Positions 1 through 6,560 of a stretch of DNA of 13,736 nt are shown piece by piece. The notes below the pieces were generated by a model. The model had not been told where the DNA came from and made no database searches. It saw nothing but the letters and a program-made list of their open reading frames with translations. Where the stretch lies: NCBI GenBank assembly GCA_002350105.1, contig DEDT01000044.1:1-13736 (forward strand), in the 5' to 3' direction. Position 1 is the first letter of the stretch. Every line of letters begins with the position of its first letter. A program made the translations under genes and the position numbers. Source of the stretch: Selenomonadaceae bacterium UBA2897 (GTDB lineage Bacteria; Bacillota; Negativicutes; Selenomonadales; Selenomonadaceae).

Positions 1-37
1 GACAAAGGTCACTACATAACAGTGCGCAGTCAGTCAG

Positions 38-66
38 TTGAGGAGCTCTCGTTATTTTGAATAAAA
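38..66 (+). promoter_or_regulatory. Possible weak promoter before the first acetyltransferase gene
   Basis: A TTGAGG hexamer at 38-43 is followed after 17 bases by ATAAAA at 61-66. Spacing is ideal for a housekeeping sigma factor but the -10 match is poor. It lies 22 bases before the start codon, so the leader would be very short and would carry the strong ribosome binding site AGAGGAGAGGGG at 73-84. The true promoter could lie upstream of the window. Confidence 0.25.
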
Positions 67-88
67 GGAAATAGAGGAGAGGGGCAAT

Positions 89-679
89 ATGGCACAGGAA
101 ACGGAACGGGAGAAGATGTTACGCGGTGCGTGGTATGATGCAAATTTTGATCAGGCACTGATAGAGGAACGCAGCAAGGTGGAAATGGCCTGTCATGCTT
201 TCAATCAAGCTGAGCCGGGCAGTGCGGAGCAGCTGGATGCTTTCAAGCAGATACTCGGAAAGGAGATTCCTGCCGGTGTGACGGTATTGGCACCGGTATA
301 TTTCGACTATGGTGGTGATTTCACATCGTTGGGGGAAGGGACCCTTGTCAATCATGGAGCTTATTTCATGGATGGTGGCGGAATCACCATCGGCAAGAAT
401 GTCTTTATCGGGCCGTTCTGCGGCTTTTATACTGCAACACATCCCATGGCCTATGCTCAGCGCAACAAGGGATTGGAAAAAGCCTTGCCCATCAAGGTGG
501 GCGATAACTGCTGGTTCGGTGGTAACGTATCCGTGATGCCCGGTGTTACTATCGGCAGCGGCTGCGTGATTGCGGCGGGCAGTGTGGTGACAAAGGATAT
601 CCCGGATAACAGTATGGCCGCCGGTGTTCCGGCCGTGGTCAAAAAGCACATCGATCAAGAGGACGAGTTCATATCATAA
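89..679 (+). CDS. Maltose/galactoside-type sugar O-acetyltransferase (copy 1)
   Basis: This 196-residue protein is a left-handed beta-helix acetyltransferase of the Maa/LacA family, which moves acetyl from acetyl-CoA to the 6-hydroxyl of sugars in the cytoplasm. The N-terminal maltose-acetyltransferase domain is seen at about residues 5-60 (EREKMLRGAWYDAN), followed by hexapeptide repeats. The catalytic His is H118 in TATHP, and the family signature GDNCWFGGNVSVMPGVTIG starts near residue 138. Length is normal for the family. ATG 89 follows a strong ribosome binding site at 73-84. It is the first gene of a close-packed + strand group. A paralogue at 9218-9805 aligns without gaps over about 190 residues at roughly 84% identity by my count. 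The true acceptor sugar cannot be told from sequence. Confidence 0.95.
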   Translation: MAQETEREKMLRGAWYDANFDQALIEERSKVEMACHAFNQAEPGSAEQLDAFKQILGKEIPAGVTVLAPVYFDYGGDFTSLGEGTLVNHGAYFMDGGGITIGKNVFIGPFCGFYTATHPMAYAQRNKGLEKALPIKVGDNCWFGGNVSVMPGVTIGSGCVIAAGSVVTKDIPDNSMAAGVPAVVKKHIDQEDEFIS

Positions 680-706
680 TCTCAAATCAGTATGGAGGGA
701 TGCCAC

Positions 707-1501
707 ATGCTAGAAGTACAAGATACACCGCATCATCTTGGTGCGTATATATTGGGAACATACGATGATCTCAATGCCCTTTACGATGCAGCATATGATG
801 TTATGGGAATGGAGGATGAGGAGAAGGAAATCTACGATTCCAGACCCATGCGAGTGATGGGGGTTCTCTATGAAATACGTCACGCATCTATGGGAGATCG
901 CGAGATTCAACTCCTCCCCAACGGCGTAACAGATACATCTGCGGTATTTGAGGGAAGGGATTTACCAGCTAAGAACGTCGTCTTTTCTGTCCCTGTCTTG
1001 TGGCCGGTACTAGCTGATTTTGCGATGATTACGGACGATATGACCACGGATGTTTTGCAGCCGAGATACTTCAAGCGGATGTATGGGAATTTGTCGCAGG
1101 AGGCCCACGAGGATGTAAGCAGTCGCATAGAGTCTTCTGTTGGGTTAGTCAAGTTCTTTGCATCGCTTGTATGGCGTGAAATGAGACGTGTCCTTGGCAA
1201 GAATAGAGCCATGCGAATTCACAGACGGGACTTATATGGGGCGATGCTCGGCTACGGCACCAATTCGGATGTCATGATCAGGCAGTATCTTGACATACTG
1301 AATATTTGGTATATCAAGACAGCTCCGGATAAAAGGCCAGCTGCCCTGAGCAAGGTGGTACGTTCTTTGCTGGACCCGCATTCTGATCGTCAATATCAGC
1401 CGCTGGTTGAACAGATACGACAGGCGGCCGATAAATATGGTGTTCCAGAATCCGAAATCAGATTATCAGATATACAATACCCTGAGGAGCTTGAGTGGTG
1501 A
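707..1501 (+). CDS. Conserved protein of unknown function (DUF6904-like)
   Basis: This 264-residue soluble protein has no signal peptide or membrane segment. I chose ATG 707 over ATG 692 because GGAGGG (694-699) sits at proper distance from 707 and would lie inside the longer version. The N-terminus carries a D-D-L-x-A-L-Y-D pattern (about residues 20-28), then a segment with R-V-M-G-V-L-Y-E-I-R-H-A followed by G-D-R, then V-L-W-P. From memory this pattern resembles DUF6904, a family without assigned function; that match is tentative. The C-terminal half is helical and rich in Arg and Lys. The gene lies 27 bases after the acetyltransferase and 23 bases before the nicotinamidase-like gene, so it is probably co-transcribed. 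No function is proposed. Confidence 0.8.
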   Translation: MLEVQDTPHHLGAYILGTYDDLNALYDAAYDVMGMEDEEKEIYDSRPMRVMGVLYEIRHASMGDREIQLLPNGVTDTSAVFEGRDLPAKNVVFSVPVLWPVLADFAMITDDMTTDVLQPRYFKRMYGNLSQEAHEDVSSRIESSVGLVKFFASLVWREMRRVLGKNRAMRIHRRDLYGAMLGYGTNSDVMIRQYLDILNIWYIKTAPDKRPAALSKVVRSLLDPHSDRQYQPLVEQIRQAADKYGVPESEIRLSDIQYPEELEW

Positions 1502-1524
1502 AACAGCAGAATAAGGAGAAGAAA

Positions 1525-2046
1525 ATGCGTAAGGCAATCGTTGTGGTCGATATGCAGAATGATTTCGTTGATGGCAGTCTCGGAACGGCTGAGGCACAGG
1601 CAATGCTGCCGCATTTGGTGCAGAAACTGACGCAGGCTCGGGAGACAAAGAGCGCGGATGTCGTTTTCACGATGGATACGCATCCTGTTAATTATATGCA
1701 AACGGCTGAAGGACGCAAACTGCCCGTAGAGCATTGTATCAAAGGTACGAAGGGATGGGAGATTGTGCCGCAATTGCAGATGTTCAAGGAAATGGCCCAT
1801 GCTATTGTGGAAAAGCCGACTTTCGGATCCGTCAAGTTACCACAGGTAGTAGCGGATTATGATGAAATTGAACTGGTCGGCCTTTGCACGGATATCTGTG
1901 TAATTTCCAATGCACTGCTGTTAAAGGCATTTTATCCCGAAAAGGAAATCCGTGTAGATGCCAGTTGTTGTGCCGGCGTGACGCCGGAGAGCCATAAAAA
2001 TGCTCTGGCAGCGATGAAGATGTGTCAGATTGATGTTGATGTATGA
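1525..2046 (+). CDS. Cysteine hydrolase of the isochorismatase family, probably nicotinamidase (PncA-type)
   Basis: This 173-residue cytoplasmic enzyme has all the active-site marks of nicotinamidases, which cleave nicotinamide to nicotinate and ammonia in the NAD salvage pathway. The catalytic triad is D9 (VVDMQNDF), K97 (VEKPTFGS) and C125 (GLCTDICV). The metal-binding residues D51 and H53 (MDTHP) and H70 (PVEHC) are also present, which separates nicotinamidases from most other isochorismatase-fold hydrolases. ATG 1525 was chosen because AAGGAG at 1513-1518 precedes it by six bases; the frame is open from 1495 but without a good site there. The next gene follows after 15 bases. A related amidohydrolase with another substrate cannot be excluded. 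Confidence 0.9.
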   Translation: MRKAIVVVDMQNDFVDGSLGTAEAQAMLPHLVQKLTQARETKSADVVFTMDTHPVNYMQTAEGRKLPVEHCIKGTKGWEIVPQLQMFKEMAHAIVEKPTFGSVKLPQVVADYDEIELVGLCTDICVISNALLLKAFYPEKEIRVDASCCAGVTPESHKNALAAMKMCQIDVDV

Positions 2047-2061
2047 TATACGGTTAAGCAG

Positions 2062-2550
2062 GTGAGAAAGATTCCGTTCCAGATTTTTGTTGATGCTGAC
2101 GCGTGTCCCGTTGTGCCAGAGATTGAACGTGTTGCCAGAAAATATCATGTACTGCTTCATCTTTACTGCGACACGAATCATGTCCTGTGCTCTGAAGTCG
2201 GTGAGGTTCATGTCATTGGTGCGGGAGCTGATGCAGTGGATATCGCTATAGCAAATGCATGTCAAAAGGGTGATATCGTTGTTACACAGGACTATGGTGT
2301 AGCTGCCATGGTACTTGGAAAGGGCGGATATGCTGTTCATCAGAATGGCTGGCAGTATACGTCAGAAAATATAGACCGCTTGCTCTATGAACGCTATACA
2401 GTTAAGAAAGCACGCCGTTCGTCAAAGAAAACGCATCTCAAAGGGCCGCATAAACGCACAGCTGAAAATAATGAAAAATTCGCATCGAAGTTTGAGCAGT
2501 TGATATGTTCGTTAATTTCCGGTAAAGGAGAGAATCCTCATGCATCATGA
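2062..2550 (+). CDS. YaiI/YqxD (DUF188) family protein
   Basis: This 162-residue protein belongs to the YaiI/YqxD family, conserved across bacteria and predicted to have a PIN/NYN-like nuclease fold, though no activity is established. The family marks are an N-terminal FVDADACPV (residues 8-16), the central GADAVDIAIAN and the TQDYGVA motif; acidic residues in these form the putative metal site. The C-terminus is basic and ends in a helical tail. The start appears to be GTG 2062, 15 bases after the preceding stop, with only a weak site, suggesting translational coupling. Its 3' end overlaps the next gene by 11 bases, supporting one operon. Confidence 0.92.
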   Translation: MRKIPFQIFVDADACPVVPEIERVARKYHVLLHLYCDTNHVLCSEVGEVHVIGAGADAVDIAIANACQKGDIVVTQDYGVAAMVLGKGGYAVHQNGWQYTSENIDRLLYERYTVKKARRSSKKTHLKGPHKRTAENNEKFASKFEQLICSLISGKGENPHAS

Positions 2551-3010
2551 TTTAGATATCCATCCGGTTCCTTGCGATAAGGAACCATTATTTGTCAATG
2601 AGCCCTGGCTGGCAGATAATAGTTGCTATCCTGAAATAACGAAGGAATTGGAAAACTTCAAACGTCAGCCAAATCCCGCAAAGGACAACATACGGATATA
2701 TGTGCCCATGGACTTGAATCGCGAAGCCATCTTGCACAGGCTCAATGTTATTATTTCTCAGTATGGGGCTGCCAGCGAGAGAAATGAAATGGCGTACTCT
2801 TTTGCGGTAAGCATGTTGCTGGAGCAGGTAGAGATATATGATCAGATATGGTTTGTGCGCCATATGCCGAAACAGGGAAAGCATAGTGCAGAGGCTGCAG
2901 AGCTCGTTAGGGATATCATTAAGCGGTTGGAGAATATTGAGGATGACTGTGCAAATTTTTTCCCTTTTGAGGAGATTCGTGCACTAAAAACAGAATATGA
3001 AATACAGTAG
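2540..3010 (+). CDS. Conserved protein of unknown function
   Basis: This 156-residue protein has no membrane segment or signal peptide and no motif I can tie to a function. The N-terminal 45 residues look unstructured and Pro-rich. The rest reads as a compact helical domain with N-I-R-I-Y-V-P near residue 50, an E-I-Y-D-Q-I-W segment near 98 and an F-F-P-F-E-E motif near 140. It starts at ATG 2540 inside the end of the yaiI-like gene, nine bases after AAAGGAG (2524-2530), so translation is probably coupled. I have the impression of similar hypothetical proteins in other Bacillota, but give no family name. An imperfect hairpin lies just after its stop (3018-3038) without a T-run. Confidence 0.85.
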   Translation: MHHDLDIHPVPCDKEPLFVNEPWLADNSCYPEITKELENFKRQPNPAKDNIRIYVPMDLNREAILHRLNVIISQYGAASERNEMAYSFAVSMLLEQVEIYDQIWFVRHMPKQGKHSAEAAELVRDIIKRLENIEDDCANFFPFEEIRALKTEYEIQ

Positions 3011-3083
3011 AATTTTCTTCGTGTGGAGCACACCAAGACTGTGACAACACAATCCCATGACGCTCTTAAAGGGAGAGATGATG

Positions 3084-4076
3084 ATGGACTATCAGGCACT
3101 GATTGCGGGGAAGAATTATGATTTCCTGCGCACTTCGCCACATCTTGGCAGGCATATCTGCTACTTGACGCTCTCGGGTTCCCGCGCCTATGGCACGAAC
3201 AACCCTGCATCGGATGTGGACATACGCGGCTTTGCGCTGGAACGGCCGGAGGAGATTTTCGGCATGCAGCATTTCGAGCAGGCTGAGGATAGAGCCACGG
3301 ATACGGTCATCTACAGTTTGCAGAAATTCGTGCACCTCTGCAGCCAGTGTAACCCGAATGTCATCGAAATGCTGGGCACGGAACCGGAGCACGTGCTCTG
3401 CTGCAACGCAGTCGGCCGCTTGATTCGTGAACATAGGGATTTATTCCTGAGCAAGCAGGCCTATTACACCTTTACCGGTTATGCTACGGCCCAGTTGCGC
3501 CGCCTACAGAACGCGTTGGCGCGTGACAGCTACCCGCAGGCAGAGAAGATGGAACACATCCGCCGTTCCTTGGAGCAGATGGTGCTGAGTTGCCAAGAGC
3601 AGTATCATATTCATGAAGGTGATATCACATTTACCAGCGAAGACAAAGAGCAGGAAAAAGAGCTCTATACCTCGGTACATGTGGATCATATCCCTCTGCG
3701 GCGTTTCCTGGCCATCAATGCGGACATTGATAATATGCTGCGCAACTACGGCAAGCTGAACAAGCGCAATCACAAGAAAGATCTGCCGCATCTGCGTAAG
3801 CATGCCATGCACCTTATCCGCCTGTTTCTCACAGGGCTGGATATTCTGGAGGGACGGGGGATCCGCACGTACCGTCGCGAGGAGCATGACCTGTTGCTGG
3901 GCATCCGCGCGGGCGACGTTTCTTTTGATGAGGTATTCCGTCTGACGGACGAATACGAGCAGAAAATTCGCCACGCGTTCGAGGTTTCCAGGCTGCCCGA
4001 CAGGCCCGATGAGGCGGCGATTAACAGCCTGCTGGTGTCATGCTACAAGATGGGAACAGAGGAAGGTTTATTCTGA
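3084..4076 (+). CDS. YcgL-type nucleotidyltransferase (DNA polymerase beta superfamily)
   Basis: This 330-residue protein begins with a nucleotidyltransferase fold of the COG3541 (YcgL/RlaP) group. The signature is LSGSRAYGTNNPASDVDIRG at about residues 30-49: G32-S33 binds the nucleotide phosphate, and D44 and D46 are the metal-binding acidic pair. A helical C-terminal region follows, with H-L-R-K-H-A-M-H-L-I-R-L and a short G-I-R-A-G-D-V-S-F-D-E-V-F segment that family members share. Three ATGs are in series (3078, 3081, 3084); the last is best spaced from GGGAG at 3071-3075. Relatives have been linked to RNA repair gene clusters, but the substrate is unknown. A broken HAD gene of a type also linked to RNA repair lies 229 bases downstream, which may be coincidence. 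Confidence 0.9.
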   Translation: MDYQALIAGKNYDFLRTSPHLGRHICYLTLSGSRAYGTNNPASDVDIRGFALERPEEIFGMQHFEQAEDRATDTVIYSLQKFVHLCSQCNPNVIEMLGTEPEHVLCCNAVGRLIREHRDLFLSKQAYYTFTGYATAQLRRLQNALARDSYPQAEKMEHIRRSLEQMVLSCQEQYHIHEGDITFTSEDKEQEKELYTSVHVDHIPLRRFLAINADIDNMLRNYGKLNKRNHKKDLPHLRKHAMHLIRLFLTGLDILEGRGIRTYRREEHDLLLGIRAGDVSFDEVFRLTDEYEQKIRHAFEVSRLPDRPDEAAINSLLVSCYKMGTEEGLF

Positions 4077-4357
4077 GTTGTAACGTTCACTATATCGGTT
4101 GGTCGGACAAGTTGCCAGCCTGTTGGTTCTACGAGCGTCTATGCAGTCGCTTGTCATATTATGATTGGCTCTGCCCTAAATGCCATCAGCCTATAACCGT
4201 GTGTGAAAGCAGCAGTTGGGGAAACCGCATCTTCAGATTCTATCCATGCGGTGTTTCTTATATAGTGGAATGGGCCTTGAAGTATGGGTGCGGGAGATGT
4301 AGTTATGGCAGAGAAATGGAACATCTTTCTGGATGTAGACGGTGTACTGAACCGTGA
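4040..4357 (+). CDS. Doubtful Cys-rich open frame overlapping two genes
   Basis: A 105-codon frame starts inside the end of the nucleotidyltransferase gene (37-base overlap) and ends inside the HAD fragment. Its middle reads like protein: a C-P-K-C-H motif near residue 45, several aromatic residues, and a second pair in G-C-G-R-C, which together could bind zinc. ATG 4040 has no good ribosome binding site; TTG 4112 is another in-frame possibility. Opposite-strand frames are also open here, so the open frame may be chance or a decayed zinc-ribbon gene. Without it, 4077-4304 is a 228-base non-coding gap. Confidence 0.25.
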   Translation: MLQDGNRGRFILSCNVHYIGWSDKLPACWFYERLCSRLSYYDWLCPKCHQPITVCESSSWGNRIFRFYPCGVSYIVEWALKYGCGRCSYGREMEHLSGCRRCTEP

Positions 4358-4442
4358 GCAGGACTGGGTGCGTCCCTGGATAAAAAGAAGAATTATCCAC
4401 AGCGCGTTCAAGTGTATGAGCAGGCAGAATAAGGTTGTTTGA
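4305..4442 (+). pseudogene. N-terminal stump of a HAD-domain protein
   Basis: From ATG 4305, preceded by GGGAG (4292-4296) at good spacing, the first 27 codons encode a clear HAD motif I (IFLDVDGVLNRE, residues 7-18) followed by Q-D-W-V-R-P-W-I-K. This opening resembles the HAD domains grouped in Pfam as those of Swiss-army-knife RNA repair proteins. After about residue 28 the similarity ends and the frame closes at codon 46 with no core or C-terminal HAD motifs, whereas intact members are several times longer. I infer a deletion joined the 5' end of the gene to the DNA just upstream of the HU promoter, whose -35 box overlaps this stop codon. Confidence 0.7.
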
Positions 4443-4467
4443 CAAAAGTGTGGATTCCGTGTACAGT
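4439..4467 (+). promoter_or_regulatory. Promoter of the HU gene
   Basis: A perfect TTGACA at 4439-4444 and TACAGT at 4462-4467 are separated by 17 bases. The AT-rich leader that follows contains the HU ribosome binding site GGAGAG (4493-4498). The -35 box overlaps the stop codon of the HAD stump. Confidence 0.7.
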
Positions 4468-4506
4468 TATAAAATAAAGAATATATTTTGAAGGAGAGAT
4501 TTATTT

Positions 4507-4776
4507 ATGGCAGAAGCAATTAGCAAGACCGCACTTGTGGATCAGGTCGCAGAGGCAGCAGGTATTTCCAAGAAAGATACCAAGGCTGTTATTGATGCCC
4601 TGCTGGAAACGGTGAAAGAGGACGTTAAGAACGATAAAGAGGTTCGCCTCATTGGTTTTGGTACGTTCAAGAAAGCTCATCGCAATGCACGTCAGGGCAA
4701 AAACCCACGCACGGGTGAGGTGCTCCAGATTGCAGCAAGCGATGCGCTTGCTTTTAAGAGCAGCATCAAATACTGA
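4507..4776 (+). CDS. hup: HU-family nucleoid DNA-binding protein
   Basis: This 89-residue protein is a HU/IHF-family histone-like protein, which bends and compacts DNA as a dimer. The N-terminal helices (KTALVDQVAEAAG, then KDTKAVIDALLETV) are followed by IGFGTFKKAHRNAR and the beta-arm GKNPRTGE, whose Pro inserts in the minor groove. The end is slightly unusual: the last residues are F-K-S-S-I-K-Y rather than the common F-K-x-G-K-x-L-K type. Length is normal. It has its own promoter and a good ribosome binding site (GGAGAG, 4493-4498) and is followed by a hairpin terminator, so it is probably transcribed alone. An extra M-A-E-A extension precedes the usual M-x-K-T start. Confidence 0.97.
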   Translation: MAEAISKTALVDQVAEAAGISKKDTKAVIDALLETVKEDVKNDKEVRLIGFGTFKKAHRNARQGKNPRTGEVLQIAASDALAFKSSIKY

Positions 4777-4783
4777 GAGCAAC

Positions 4784-4818
4784 AAAAAGTGGCCTAGCCG
4801 TTTCTTTTGGCTGGGCCA
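4784..4818. terminator. Bidirectional hairpin terminator between HU and trmO
   Basis: A 10-bp stem (4790-4799 with 4809-4818, one G-U wobble) and a nine-base loop lie between two converging genes. On the minus strand the stem is followed by a T-run (AAAAA at 4784-4788 on the + strand), making a good terminator for trmO. On the + strand the T-run is poor, so termination of HU may be less efficient. Confidence 0.75.
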
Positions 4819-4853
4819 TTGGTGTATGCAGGAGTTTTTACGATAGCTGGTCA

Positions 4854-5243
4854 TCAATCAGCCAGTTTGAGGTCGAGCACAGGTGTGCCATCCAACGTAT
4901 CAACGCCCGTAAAGGTTATGGTGGTATCCTTTATGTCAACGATTTTGATGATGGATACGCCGATAAGATTCGGACGTCGTGTGCTACGCGTAGCAAAAAC
5001 GCCGGTTAAAGGGCCGGTGCCTCGCTTATAGACTTGCAGGCTATGCTCGGTGCTCTTGTGGAAAGCAAATATCATCATTAGGTTCATGCCAGGCTTGATG
5101 CTCATCAGAGCATCCTGATATTCTGGCAGAATTTCAAGCGTTGCTGTAGTATCGCCGCTATCCGTATAGAATTTAGGAGCACTGTTACGGTCTTTAAATG
5201 GTGAATGGACATAGCCGATAGGCTGATACGTGTAACTCTCCAT
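4854..5243 (-). CDS. trmO: tRNA (N6-threonylcarbamoyladenosine(37)-N6)-methyltransferase TrmO family
   Basis: This 129-residue protein is a short member of the TrmO (TsaA/YaeB) family, which uses S-adenosylmethionine to methylate t6A37 in tRNAs reading ACY codons. The family marks are the opening Y-Q-P-I-G-Y-V-H-S-P-F (residues 6-16), FATRSTRRPNLIG near residue 83, and D-T-L-D-G-T-P-V-L-D-L-K near the end. The usual R-S-P-x-R-P-N-P motif has T and L in place of the prolines, and the C-terminus stops shortly after the last motif, so it is near the short end for the family. The start at 5243 follows GGGAGG (5252-5257, minus strand) at good spacing. It converges with HU across the shared terminator. 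Confidence 0.85.
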   Translation of the reverse strand: MESYTYQPIGYVHSPFKDRNSAPKFYTDSGDTTATLEILPEYQDALMSIKPGMNLMMIFAFHKSTEHSLQVYKRGTGPLTGVFATRSTRRPNLIGVSIIKIVDIKDTTITFTGVDTLDGTPVLDLKLAD

Positions 5244-5276
5244 AAGTATTTCCTCCCTGCCAATGATTTAGAAGTA

Positions 5277-5384
5277 TCAACGATTTTTCACGATAAAGTC
5301 CTTGATGCTGATACGGTCAGCTTCGACATGGCACTGCGCATAACATATATGTACGCCAGCCGCCTGAGCTTCCTCTAGTGCGTC
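5277..5384 (-). pseudogene. C-terminal remnant of an sfsA-like gene
   Basis: On the minus strand, 35 codons ending in TGA (5277-5279) read like the end of a real protein: A-L-E-E-A-Q-A-A-G-V, then a Y-A-Q-C-H-V segment and D-R-I-S-I-K-D-F-I. This fits the C-terminus of the SfsA (sugar fermentation stimulation) family as I remember it. There is no start codon, and the first codons overlap in a different frame the last three codons of the DUF1810 gene. The rest of sfsA is absent, so I infer a deletion that fused the DUF1810 gene to the sfsA tail. The family name is tentative; the non-random coding character of the stretch is more secure. Confidence 0.5.
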
Positions 5385-5794
5385 TCCTTCAGCAGGGTGA
5401 GTGTGCGCTCATCCATCTTTCCACCGTAGTATTTATCGAGAACCTGTTGAAAGATAGGGCAGTCTGGCTCGGCCTGTGCGAACAGCGTCATGGAGGAACG
5501 CAGCTTCAGGTTGTCGGGGAAGCCCATCACTGCTCCAGCATCGTTTACTGGCAGCTTCAGAAGAGCACTGCTGATTTCCAGCAGGTGCTTCCGCAATGTC
5601 GGTTCGGCAAGGTACTCCTTCGCCTCGGCCATGTCCTTTATGCCGTAGTATTCGGAAGTGGAGCTGTGGCCGAGCCCCTTGAGCTGGGGAAAGATGTACC
5701 ATATCCAATGGGACTGCTTGCGTCCTTCCTGTATTTCCATGAGGGCAATATTGTAGTCTGTCACTTGTGCTTCAAGAAATCGTTTTATAGACAT
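5375..5794 (-). CDS. DUF1810 family protein
   Basis: This 139-residue soluble protein belongs to DUF1810, a bacterial family without an established function. The signature is the stretch S-H-W-I-W-Y-I-F-P-Q-L-K-G-L-G with S-E-Y-Y-G-I after it (about residues 28-53), then E-A-K-E-Y-L, and the conserved ending D-E-R-T-L-T-L-L. Length is normal. The start at 5794 (ATG on the minus strand) follows AAAGGAG (5803-5809) by eight bases; the longer version starting at 5824 would include that site. An extended -10 promoter lies just upstream. The stop codon falls at the junction with the sfsA-like remnant, but the DUF1810 domain itself looks complete. Confidence 0.9.
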   Translation of the reverse strand: MSIKRFLEAQVTDYNIALMEIQEGRKQSHWIWYIFPQLKGLGHSSTSEYYGIKDMAEAKEYLAEPTLRKHLLEISSALLKLPVNDAGAVMGFPDNLKLRSSMTLFAQAEPDCPIFQQVLDKYYGGKMDERTLTLLKETH

Positions 5795-5828
5795 TTTGGG
5801 AACTCCTTTGCTATTTCGATTCACCTTT

Positions 5829-5837
5829 ATTATAGCA
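5829..5837 (-). promoter_or_regulatory. Extended -10 promoter for the DUF1810 gene
   Basis: On the minus strand the sequence TGCTATAAT (5837 down to 5829) is a perfect -10 hexamer with the extended TGn element. No good -35 box is found at 17 bases upstream, which is common for extended -10 promoters. It lies about 20 bases before the ribosome binding site. Confidence 0.5.
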
Positions 5838-5934
5838 GATGCTTCTTCTTGGTGATATGGCTGTGGTATTTGTTCATATCCCGTGCTTTTATAGACACGA
5901 TCTGTGTGGGAATGATTTACTTTCTCAAACTTTG

Positions 5935-6560
5935 CAGGTGCGTAAGCGCCTGTGAGCCTTGAAAAATCAATATTTATGGCTACAAAAATAGCACGGGCCG
6001 TGCCCGTTTGGTATAATTAAATTGAGCAGTACGCTATCGGCAAATTACTGAGAACTGCTAGCCAGGGTTTTCGACCATGCGCATCAGAAGTATGTCTACG
6101 GATTCCGCATGCTGACTATCGGCTGGTCAGATGGCAACACATTCCTGCCCGTCAGCTACTGCCTGCTTTCGACGGAAAATGCCAAAAACCGCATCAATGA
6201 GGCCTCCAAAGCTATTGACGCCCGTACCAATGGCGGACGCCAGCGCAAACTGGCGCAGCGGAAAGGCACGGATGTTCACTCGCTACATGCTGCTGGCTGT
6301 GGAACAGCGGCAAAAGATAGATCAGCGCACCATCGGTGATCTTTTCTACCTGATGGTACCAGAGCTATCCGATTTACCGTACTATGAAGCACTCTGCCAT
6401 ATCATGAGACAGTTCGCCGACTTCGTCCAGCAGCATGCCCTGCTGGACGAACAGGCAGTACAAGAGATGCTGGATATCTTTTGTGGTTGGCAGGCCGATT
6501 CTATAGAGCACATAGGCTATTTACCATGTGCGAAGTTTGAGATATTAATAGGAAAACATT
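5935..6560 (+). mobile_element. Relic of an IS4-type insertion sequence
   Basis: This stretch carries the decayed transposase described separately, preceded by what looks like an IS left-end leader. The leader has a 7-bp hairpin with a GTAA loop (5935-5952), a compact GC hairpin (ACGGGC, CGT, GCCCGT; 5993-6007) and an extended -10 element TGGTATAAT (6009-6017). Transposase coding sequence resumes only about 35 bases after that -10 box, far too close for an intact gene, so the 5' part of the gene is missing. I could not identify terminal inverted repeats or target duplications, so both borders are approximate. The right border is set by the start of the CYTH gene. Confidence 0.55.
6052..6550 (+). 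pseudogene. IS4-family transposase, truncated and internally deleted
   Basis: From about 6052 one frame encodes the part of an IS4-type DDE transposase around V-F-D-H, Y-G-F-R-M-L-T-I-G-W-S-D-G-N-T-F (including a catalytic-domain Asp) and A-Q-R-K-G-T-D-V, up to about 6275. The coding similarity then jumps to a frame one base away, which reads M-F-T-R-Y-M-L-L-A-V-E-Q-R-Q and a D-L-F-Y-L segment, the typical C-terminus of such transposases. Everything between, including the later catalytic residues, is gone. The N-terminal third is missing too. The product cannot be active. The C-terminal frame stays open into the CYTH gene, but similarity seems to end near 6540. Confidence 0.8.

Noticed and set aside
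119..658. Long minus-strand open frame opposite the first acetyltransferase
   Set aside because: It is a shadow of a clearly recognisable gene; its translation has no family features.
3018..3038. Imperfect hairpin (CTT-C-GTGTG with CACAC-C-AAG) after the second unknown gene
   Set aside because: The stem has a mismatch and there is no T-run, so I do not call it a terminator; it might be a dyad operator but there is no further support.
5244..5276. Promoter for trmO on the minus strand
   Set aside because: Only AT-rich sequence with no pair of boxes at proper spacing; trmO may be read from the DUF1810 promoter.
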